In this document: piece after piece, positions 1 to 5,610 of the stretch
Position numbering within the stretch: position 1 is the stretch's first letter
Layout: each line of letters begins with the position of its first letter
Source of the DNA: Leptospira sp.
GTDB lineage: Bacteria > Spirochaetota > Leptospiria > Leptospirales > Leptospiraceae
Assembly (NCBI GenBank): GCA_025457985.1
Contig: JALOTI010000181.1
Location: 1-8,746 of the forward strand
Direction of reading: 5' to 3'
Length of the DNA: 8,746 bases
Program-made: the position numbers and the translations under genes
Notes under the pieces: model-generated
What the model saw: only the letters and a program-made list of their open reading frames with translations
What the model was told of the DNA's origin: nothing
The model's database searches: none

Positions 1-1
1 A

Positions 2-820
2 CTCCACCCGGCGGAGGCTGGAACAGGATTGATCTTTTTCCTCTACCGTGGAAGCCAAAAGGTAAGGATCCCCGTTTCTCTCGACCATGTTGTGGATACA
101 AGCAATGCAACTACGATTGGAGATGGTGGTTCGAACCGGGTTCAGACCATTGAACATTTGCTCGCAGCATTGCATAGTTTGGGAATTACAGACTGTGTCC
201 TTGAGATTGATTCTGTTGAGGTTCCCATTATGGATGGATCCTCACTTCCCTTTGTGGAAGGCGTTCGAGCTGCTGGAGTTCAAACTTTAAATGAAACCAT
301 TGAACCGATCACAATCCAAAACCCTATGTGGGTGGTAGATGGAGACAAATACCTCGTGATGCTTCCTTCCGATGAATTGAAGGTCACCTATAGCATTGAT
401 TTTAACCACCCCCTCCTCAGAGGCCAGTCCTACACAACAACTTTGGATGAATCAATCCTATCCACAGATATTCTACCAGCTAGAACATTTGGCTTTTTAA
501 AAGATGTGGAAGCTCTCCAGGCGAGAGGTTTGGCGATGGGTGGGTCTCTAGACAATGCCGTGGTGCTTACCGACGATGGCTATTTGAACGAATCCCTTCG
601 CTACGAAAACGAATGTGTTCGTCATAAAATCTTGGACCTAGTCGGCGATCTAGCGGTCATGGGAAGACCCTTTAGAGGACATTTAATTGCATCAAAGGCA
701 GGCCATGCTCTCGACATATCCTTAGCTAAGTGTATCATGAGCCAATTTACTGGAAACGAACTCACACAATACAAAAGCCGTAGAATCCCTCTCTTTTCGA
801 AAAAGGGCGCCGCACTTTAA
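2..820 (+). CDS. lpxC: UDP-3-O-acyl-N-acetylglucosamine deacetylase LpxC (5' end off window)
   Basis: LpxC is the zinc-dependent deacetylase of the first committed step of lipid A synthesis, acting in the cytoplasm on UDP-3-acyl-GlcNAc. The frame is open from the left edge (LHPAEAGTG...), so the true start is upstream; the TTG at 29 lies inside the conserved N-terminal domain. About 272 residues are visible against about 300-305 for the family, so roughly 30 are missing. The diagnostic motifs are present: VVDTSNATTIGDGG, TIEHLLAAL with the first zinc-ligand His at 155-157, EVPIMDGSS, ARTFGFLKDVE, RGLAMGGSLDNAVV, and HKILDLVGDL with the second zinc His at 623-625 and zinc Asp at 635-637. SKAGHAL carries the catalytic His at 704-706. 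The gene looks intact as far as seen. ptsI follows on the same strand after about 60 bases, so co-transcription is possible. Confidence 0.96.
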   Translation, partial: LHPAEAGTGLIFFLYRGSQKVRIPVSLDHVVDTSNATTIGDGGSNRVQTIEHLLAALHSLGITDCVLEIDSVEVPIMDGSSLPFVEGVRAAGVQTLNETIEPITIQNPMWVVDGDKYLVMLPSDELKVTYSIDFNHPLLRGQSYTTTLDESILSTDILPARTFGFLKDVEALQARGLAMGGSLDNAVVLTDDGYLNESLRYENECVRHKILDLVGDLAVMGRPFRGHLIASKAGHALDISLAKCIMSQFTGNELTQYKSRRIPLFSKKGAAL

Positions 821-846
821 TAATATTGATTTTTTTCTTTTCAGGA

Positions 847-883
847 CCCATCCTTTCTAAATACTTTTGGGAAAGGGGTGGGT
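847..883 (+). promoter_or_regulatory. Hairpin sequestering the ptsI ribosome binding site
   Basis: CCCA (847-850) pairs with TGGG (879-882), and CCTTTC (852-857) pairs with GAAAGG (871-876). A 1x2 internal loop separates the two stems and the apical loop is 13 bases (858-870). A846-T883 can add one more pair. The 3' arm contains the Shine-Dalgarno GAAAGGGG and ends immediately before the GTG at 884. No T-run follows, so it is unlikely to be an intrinsic terminator. A translational control role is inferred. Confidence 0.45.
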
Positions 884-2608
884 GTGGAAGAAAAGACTAT
901 ATTCAAAGGTATTTCTGCCTACCCTGGAAAGGTTTACGGTAAGGCGTTTCGCTTCGTACAAACCAAACGCAAAAAAGATGAAAGAAGTAATCTTTCCCCC
1001 GAAGAAACAAAAATTGAAATTGATCTCTTAAAAAAAGGGCTCCAAAAAACGGAAGACGAACTCTCGGATTTAGTCAAAAAGGCAAAAGACAACCGAGAGC
1101 TCTCAGAAATTTTAGAATCCCAGATCGTGTTCCTGAATGATCCTCTATTTCGAGCAAAGGTCTTCGAACGGATTTCTCTCCATCACGAATCTGCTAGTTT
1201 AGCACTTGAAACAGCCGTTAGCTCAATCTACGATGAATTTCAATCCATCCCCGATGAGTATTTTAGAGAAAGGGCAGACCATCTACTGGATATCGGAAAA
1301 CGCCTCGAACAGAACCTCAATCCAGAAAAACCGCAGGAACAATTTTTAATCCCAGAGGGAGTCATTCTAATCGCCAAGGAAATTTCTCCGTCGGAAATGA
1401 TCCAAATCGGCAAAACCGGGATACGAGGACTTGCAACGGATTTCGGAGGAAAAACGGGTCATATGGCAATCATAGCAAGGAATTTTGGAATTCCCACTAT
1501 TGTTGGCTTAAAAAATATCACCTCACACATCGAAGACGACGAATACGTATTGTTAGACGCAAGAAAAGGCGTACTCCAAAGATTTCCGGAATTAGACGAA
1601 ATCAAAGAAGTTGGAATTCGAACAGAGTTGATTCCTCCAAAGCCTAGAGAGATCAGTGATCTTCCCAAGGAAATTAAAACAAAGGACGGAAAAACCTTTT
1701 CACTTAAAGTTAATATCGATTCACTTGACGAAGTTGAATCGGCATTCGAGAGGGGCGCTGACGGAATTGGACTTGTCCGAACTGAAATTCTTTTTATAGA
1801 GTCAATCGAATTCAAACCTACAGAAGAAGAACAATTTCAAATTTATAAAAAAATCCTTCTCACAATGGTGGGAAAACCTGTTACATTTAGAGTTTGGGAT
1901 ATTGGGGCCGATAAAATGGAAAATGGATACGAAGAAGAAAATCCATTTTTAGGAAATCGAGGAATTCGTTATCTACTTCGTCACCCCCATTTTTTTAAAG
2001 AACAGCTGAAAGCTCTTTTGAGAGCAAGTGAATATGGAACCATGAAGATTATGTTACCCATGGTTACAACACTTTCTGAAATAATCAAAACCAAACAATT
2101 ATTAAATGAGTGTTTGGAAGAGCTGAAAATTGGAGGTCTTATCATTAGTAAAAAAATTCCATTGGGAATTATGGTGGAAACACCAGCCTGCGCTCTTAAT
2201 CTTCCATTTTTAGGAAACCATGTAGACTTTTATAGTGTAGGAACAAATGACCTACTTCAGTATTTACTTGCAGTCGAACGAAATAACCACCTAATCAATG
2301 ATCTTTACAACCCTTGGCAGGTTGTATTCTTATTACTTTTGAAAAACATTGCAGATGTAGCTAATTCTCAAAAAAAGCCGATCAGCATTTGTGGTGAAAT
2401 TGCAAGTGATCCAATGTTCACTTCCGTCTTACTTGGATTAGGGTTTAGGGACTTAAGCTGCGCCATACCTTTATTACCAAAAATCGCTGAAAAAGTTTCT
2501 GAAATCTCCACTTGGAAGTCCAGGCTCCTAGCGGAGCAAGTGATTCAACTCGCCGGCGAAGAAAAGTTCGCAGAAATTGAGACCTTGGTATCGGAAACTA
2601 TAGGATAA
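884..2608 (+). CDS. ptsI: Phosphoenolpyruvate-protein phosphotransferase (PTS enzyme I)
   Basis: Enzyme I takes phosphate from phosphoenolpyruvate and passes it to HPr, in the cytoplasm, for sugar PTS or nitrogen-type regulatory PTS. In order it shows the N-terminal HPr-binding helical region, a swivelling His domain with GGKTGHMAIIARNFGIPTIVG (phospho-His at 1460-1462), and the PEP-binding barrel. The barrel has LVRTEILF, RVWDIGADK, EENPFLGNRGIRY, SVGTNDLLQY and the catalytic Cys in SICGEIASD (2390-2392). There is no GAF domain, so this is PtsI, not PtsP. Length is 574 residues, against about 575 for E. coli. GTG at 884 is preferred over the in-frame GTG at 878: 884 lies 5 bases after AAAGGGG (872-878), whereas 878 overlaps that Shine-Dalgarno. 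No HPr, HPr kinase or EIIA gene is in the window, so whether it serves sugar transport or only regulation cannot be told here. Confidence 0.95.
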   Translation: MEEKTIFKGISAYPGKVYGKAFRFVQTKRKKDERSNLSPEETKIEIDLLKKGLQKTEDELSDLVKKAKDNRELSEILESQIVFLNDPLFRAKVFERISLHHESASLALETAVSSIYDEFQSIPDEYFRERADHLLDIGKRLEQNLNPEKPQEQFLIPEGVILIAKEISPSEMIQIGKTGIRGLATDFGGKTGHMAIIARNFGIPTIVGLKNITSHIEDDEYVLLDARKGVLQRFPELDEIKEVGIRTELIPPKPREISDLPKEIKTKDGKTFSLKVNIDSLDEVESAFERGADGIGLVRTEILFIESIEFKPTEEEQFQIYKKILLTMVGKPVTFRVWDIGADKMENGYEEENPFLGNRGIRYLLRHPHFFKEQLKALLRASEYGTMKIMLPMVTTLSEIIKTKQLLNECLEELKIGGLIISKKIPLGIMVETPACALNLPFLGNHVDFYSVGTNDLLQYLLAVERNNHLINDLYNPWQVVFLLLLKNIADVANSQKKPISICGEIASDPMFTSVLLGLGFRDLSCAIPLLPKIAEKVSEISTWKSRLLAEQVIQLAGEEKFAEIETLVSETIG

Positions 2609-2669
2609 GTTCATCCTCCAAACAAAATGGCTGGGTTTCATTTTTCTGATCCCACCCGATTCCTGCAAT

Positions 2670-3913
2670 TTAGGTCTCTCGCTTGAGGACAAACTGGATT
2701 TCCTTTCGTTTCAGGTAATAAATTCCTAAAAGTGCAAAACCAGCCAAAATCGAAGAGATAACAAATACAGAATAAAAATCCGAAAGACTACCCATCTTTC
2801 TTTGGAATCCAGAAAGAATCCCTGCCAGGTAGTGGCCAAAGGCAGTGCACAAGAACCAAACACCCATTAGAAGAGATGTTTTTCCTTGGGGAGCAGTTTT
2901 ACTAACAAACGAAAGGCCCACCGGTGAGAGAAAGAGTTCACTAACTGTATTCCAAAAATATACCGCAATGAGAAACCATACGGAAACAAGTGCACCGGAT
3001 TCTGCCAATTCGGATGCAAATACCATAATTAAAAATCCCAAACCCATTATAAACAAACCTATTGCAAATTTAACAACAGGATTTGGATCTAAATTTCTCT
3101 GGGACAACTTCCCCCAAAAGAAAGATAAAACTGGCGCAAGAAGTAAGATAAACAGAGGGTTAACTGATTGTAAAAAACTTGCTGGTATTTCCAGGCCAAA
3201 TACATGGCGATCTGTGTAACGCAAAGCGAAAAGATTAAGAGAGCTCCCCATCTGCTCAAAACTCATCCAAAAAAATATACTAAAAAAAGATAACAACACA
3301 ATCAAGTAGATACGTTGAGAATTTAAATGAGGCGAATCTTGACTAAGGTTTGATTTTTGACTCTCTAGTGAAATCAGTCTAGGCGATTCCTTCCAATCCC
3401 AGACCTTAGTTTCAAACCTTTTTGTTCCGAAGTAAAATATCAAAACTCCAATTCCCATTCCGACACCAGCTGCAAAAAAGCCCAAATGCCAATCCACCCA
3501 TTCGGCAAGGAAACCGCAAAATAAGGGGCCGAGCAACCCACCTAGATTGATACCCATATAAAAAATGGTATATCCACTATCCTTCAGTTCCTTTCTTTCT
3601 TCATAAAGCCTTCCTTGTGAATGGCGAGTGAAAGATGTCCAAACATCATTAGAATAGCACCTAGATAGATTGCTTGTTTGTAACCAAAAAATCGTTCGGT
3701 TATATATCCACCCAAAACAGGTGTTAGATATACAAACGCGGTGTAGAGAGCATAAATCTGGCCAGCTTCTTCATCTGTTTTTTTTTCAGAGACGACTAAA
3801 TACAAAACAAGAATAGCACGCATTCCATAATAGCTCATCCTTTCCCACATTTCTGTGAGAAAGAGAGGTGTTATTCCTTTGGGATGTTTTAATTTTTGGT
3901 TCGAGATTTCCAT
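2670..3913 (-). pseudogene. POT/PTR2-family proton-coupled peptide transporter, frameshifted with internal deletion
   Basis: The family imports di- and tripeptides with protons across the inner membrane. The N-terminal piece (3913 down to 3584, 109 codons) carries the proton-coupling motif EMWERMSYYG in helix 1, then helices 2 (YALYTAFVYLTPVLGGYI) and 3 (AIYLGAILMMFGHLSLAI), and then runs into a stop. The rest continues in another frame. That frame is readable from about 3620 as GRLYEERKELKDSGYTIF, followed by YMGINLGG, helices 5-12, and the family motif SELFLSPVGLSFVSK; it ends at 2670. Family members have helix 4 with an NGFFKPNIS-type motif between GHLSLAI and GRLYE. That block, about 25-30 residues, is absent. 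A deletion whose length is not a multiple of three explains both the loss and the frameshift. The start lies inside the end of the adenosyltransferase gene (25-base overlap) and has only a weak Shine-Dalgarno, suggesting translational coupling. Loss of one helix would invert the topology, so function is unlikely unless this is an assembly error. Confidence 0.88.
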
Positions 3914-4455
3914 GTAATTTCGTCTACATTTAAGATTAGGTTTGCGTATCTAGCAGCGGTGAACAGATAGTCTGACAGCCGATTCAAATAGACTCGAAGT
4001 TCCGAAAAAACTTGCCCACCTTCCGCCACATATTTTAGGATTTCCCGCTCGAGTCGCCGACAAACTGTGCGAGCAATATGGAGAGCACTTGCTGGTTTGG
4101 AGCCACCTGGCAAAATAAATAATCGAATTTCGGGTAAAAGTTCCGTTAGCCGGTCGATTTCTCTTTCGACGGATTGGATGTCAGATTCATAAATCACAGA
4201 ACCAACAGAATCTCTTGGAACATATCCCGCCAGTTCCGAACCCACTTCGAATAACAAATGTTGTGTGGAAATTAAGTTTTTGATAAATTCAGGATCGAGT
4301 CCAGGTTCCTGCAGGAAGGATAAGGCTAGTCCGAGCTGGCTATTCAGCTCATCACAGGTTCCGTAGAGGGCAACCCGGGCATCGGTTTTCGAAACTTTGA
4401 TTCCGGAAGCAAGATAAGTCTCCCCAGCATCTCCAAATTTAGTATAGATCTTCAC
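3889..4455 (-). CDS. pduO: PduO-type ATP:cob(I)alamin adenosyltransferase
   Basis: The enzyme transfers the 5'-deoxyadenosyl group of ATP to cob(I)alamin, making adenosylcobalamin, the cofactor of mutases such as methylmalonyl-CoA mutase. It is cytoplasmic and usually trimeric. Motifs, numbered from the GTG start: YTKFGDAGET (residues 4-13, the N-terminal ATP-binding loop), ARVALYGTCDELNSQLG (26-42), LPGGSKPASALHIARTVCRRLER (about 115-137, ATP/cobalamin site) and LSDYLFTAARYAN (160-172). The length of 188 residues is normal and the protein appears complete. The start is GTG, 7 bases after AGGGGAG (plus-strand positions 4463-4469). It is first in a two-gene unit with the broken peptide transporter and diverges from flaB. 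I see no cobalamin riboswitch upstream. The symbol names the enzyme type; no propanediol-utilisation genes are present. Confidence 0.93.
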   Translation of the reverse strand: MKIYTKFGDAGETYLASGIKVSKTDARVALYGTCDELNSQLGLALSFLQEPGLDPEFIKNLISTQHLLFEVGSELAGYVPRDSVGSVIYESDIQSVEREIDRLTELLPEIRLFILPGGSKPASALHIARTVCRRLEREILKYVAEGGQVFSELRVYLNRLSDYLFTAARYANLILNVDEITWKSRTKN

Positions 4456-4484
4456 AGTTTCTCTCCCCTAACCCTTAAAAAAAC

Positions 4485-4514
4485 TTTACAGAGATAGGTT
4501 TTTCCGATTAGATT
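4485..4514 (+). promoter_or_regulatory. Possible flaB promoter
   Basis: TTTACA (4485-4490, 5/6 to TTGACA) is followed after 18 bases by TAGATT (4509-4514, 4/6 to TATAAT). Overlapping it, TCCGATTA (4503-4510) matches 6 of 8 bases of the flagellar sigma-28 -10 box GCCGATAA, but no TAAA box stands at the proper distance. Initiation near 4520 would give a leader of about 140 bases. The assignment is tentative; the region is shared with the divergent adenosyltransferase gene, for which I found no convincing promoter. Confidence 0.3.
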
Positions 4515-4519
4515 TATCT

Positions 4520-4660
4520 GGAAAGGCAAAATTGAGATGGGATCAGAGGGAAGGCAACCCCTCCCCCGTCCAGAATTGATTCCAATTCTGTTTCAATCAA
4601 TTGGCCCTTTCACTGCATGTAGGGAAACAGGCAGGCACGGACACACAGGAGGGTGTGACA
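4520..4660 (+). promoter_or_regulatory. Structured 5' leader of flaB
   Basis: This is the presumed untranslated leader of the flagellin mRNA. It contains six GGA triplets (starting at 4520, 4540, 4549, 4623, 4639 and 4648). It also has a perfect stem CAGAATTG/CAATTCTG (4571-4578 with 4583-4590, loop ATTC) and a competing perfect stem AATTGATT/AATCAATT (4574-4581 with 4595-4602). A pyrimidine block CCCCTCCCCC (4558-4567) includes CCCTCC, complementary to the Shine-Dalgarno GGAGGG. No known riboswitch class is recognised. The base pairings are seen directly; the regulatory role is inferred. Confidence 0.5.
4642..4657 (+). promoter_or_regulatory. flaB Shine-Dalgarno presented in a CsrA-site-like hairpin
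   Basis: CACAC (4642-4646) and GTGTG (4653-4657) form a perfect 5-bp stem whose six-base loop is exactly AGGAGG (4647-4652), the Shine-Dalgarno of flaB. The ATG at 4661 follows three bases after the stem. High-affinity CsrA sites have a GGA in the loop of a short hairpin, often covering a Shine-Dalgarno, and flagellin mRNAs are known CsrA targets in Bacillus subtilis and Borrelia. CsrA binding here is inferred. Confidence 0.55.
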
Positions 4661-5509
4661 ATGATTATCAATCACAATATAAGCGCGCTTGTTGCAAAAC
4701 GAGCATTGTCCAACACGGGCAGAGACATGGACAAATCCATGGAACGCCTAGCAACCGGTATGCGGATCAATAGACCTGGAGACGATGCACCAGGTTTTGC
4801 AGTATCCGAACGACTCAGATCCCAGATTCGGGGACTCAGCCAAGCAGAAAGAAACACCCAAGATGGTATGTCTTTTTTGCAGGTCACTGAGGGAAACCTC
4901 GAGCAAGTAAATTCCATTTTACAGAGATTACGTGAACTTTCAGTACAATCTGCAAATGGAATTTATTCAAATGAAGATCGTAAATTAGTTCAACTTGAGG
5001 TTTCTCAACTTGTGGAAGAGGTGGAACGAATCAGCGTAACCGCCGAATTTAACAAAGTAAAACCTTTAGATGGACGTTTCTCACGATCAAAAAATTCACC
5101 TATGACGTTACAAGTTGGGGCTAATGCAAGCGAACGAGTTGATGTTTATATCAATACAATGAGTAGCTCGGCTCTGAAGCTAAAAAATGCACAGAAGAAC
5201 CTAACGATTTCGACACCAAACCAAGCAACGGATTCTCTGCAGGTTTTAGATGAGGCGATATCAAAGGTAAATCGTTTGCGTTCTGATTTAGGTGCTTACT
5301 ACAACCGACTGGATCTTACACTCAAGTCTCTGAGTAACAATTACGTAAATATTGTAGCTTCGGAGTCCCAAGTAAGAGATGCAGATATGGCAACGGAAAT
5401 GGTAGAATATTCAAAAAATCAAATCCTAACCAAATCGGGAGTGGCTATGCTTGCCCAAGCAAACTTGAGACCAGAATCCGTAGTCAAACTACTGACAGAC
5501 AGATACTAA
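4661..5509 (+). CDS. flaB: FlaB-type flagellin (periplasmic flagellar filament core)
   Basis: This is the structural subunit of the spirochaete periplasmic flagellar filament, exported by the flagellar type III apparatus, so no signal peptide is expected or seen. The 282 residues consist of the conserved D0/D1 ends only: N-terminal MIINHNISAL, GMRINRPGDD, RSQIRGLSQAERNTQDG and QRLRELSVQSANGIYS (88-103), then C-terminal DLGAYYNRL, RDADMATEMVEY, SKNQIL and VAMLAQANLRPESVVKLL. There is no hypervariable D2/D3 region, as usual for FlaB. ATG at 4661 is chosen because it follows AGGAGG by 8 bases and gives the canonical MIINHN start; the frame extends upstream to a TTG at 4601, but that adds 20 non-homologous residues. 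Odd points are Pro in GDDAPGFAVSE, where flagellins usually have Ser or Ala. No other flagellar gene lies nearby. Which flaB paralogue this is cannot be told. Confidence 0.95.
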   Translation: MIINHNISALVAKRALSNTGRDMDKSMERLATGMRINRPGDDAPGFAVSERLRSQIRGLSQAERNTQDGMSFLQVTEGNLEQVNSILQRLRELSVQSANGIYSNEDRKLVQLEVSQLVEEVERISVTAEFNKVKPLDGRFSRSKNSPMTLQVGANASERVDVYINTMSSSALKLKNAQKNLTISTPNQATDSLQVLDEAISKVNRLRSDLGAYYNRLDLTLKSLSNNYVNIVASESQVRDADMATEMVEYSKNQILTKSGVAMLAQANLRPESVVKLLTDRY

Positions 5510-5538
5510 AGATAACTCCAAAACAAATATTTCATCTT

Positions 5539-5568
5539 CAAATCCTCCTTGCCACAAAGGAGGATTTG
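5539..5568. repeat. Perfect 12-bp inverted repeat (hairpin) after flaB
   Basis: CAAATCCTCCTT (5539-5550) and AAGGAGGATTTG (5557-5568) are exact reverse complements around a 6-base loop, GCCACA. The hairpin lies 30 bases after the flaB stop. No T-run follows on either strand, so it is not a standard intrinsic terminator. It could end or stabilise the flaB mRNA, or be a copy of a dispersed palindromic element. Confidence 0.75.
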
Positions 5569-5610
5569 GGGAAACTATGTGATACAAAATAAAATTTGAG
5601 AGGACATGTT

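Noticed and set aside
29..31. TTG 29 as the start of lpxC
   Set aside because: The frame is open to the window edge and the preceding residues LHPAEAGTG match the LpxC family, so the start is off window.
826..863. Promoter for ptsI: TTGATT and TAAATA
   Set aside because: The spacing of 26 bases is too long; ptsI may simply be read from upstream with lpxC.
1459..1815. 118-codon minus-strand frame inside ptsI, and similar frames at 87-290, 2845-3219, 4672-4917 and 5699-5917
   Set aside because: All lie inside strongly supported genes on another frame or strand and show no domain or start signal of their own.
2632..2654. Terminator between convergent ptsI and the transporter (TGGG/CCCA and TCA/TGA around TTTTTC)
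   Set aside because: The stem is only 4 plus 3 pairs with an internal loop and no T-run beyond it; too weak to call.
4456..4660. Cobalamin riboswitch upstream of the adenosyltransferase gene
   Set aside because: The minus-strand leader of about 200 bases lacks a recognisable B12 box or the other conserved blocks of the class; the pairings found fit the opposite strand's flaB leader better.
4601..4660. Flagellin start at TTG 4601
   Set aside because: It would add 20 residues foreign to flagellins and place the perfect Shine-Dalgarno inside the coding region; MIINHN at 4661 is the canonical N-terminus.
4537..4773. Upstream open frame of 78 codons starting at ATG 4537 in the flaB leader
   Set aside because: It runs out of frame into flaB, has a weakly spaced Shine-Dalgarno-like GGAAAGG, and its Cys/His/Gln-rich translation looks like a frame shadow.
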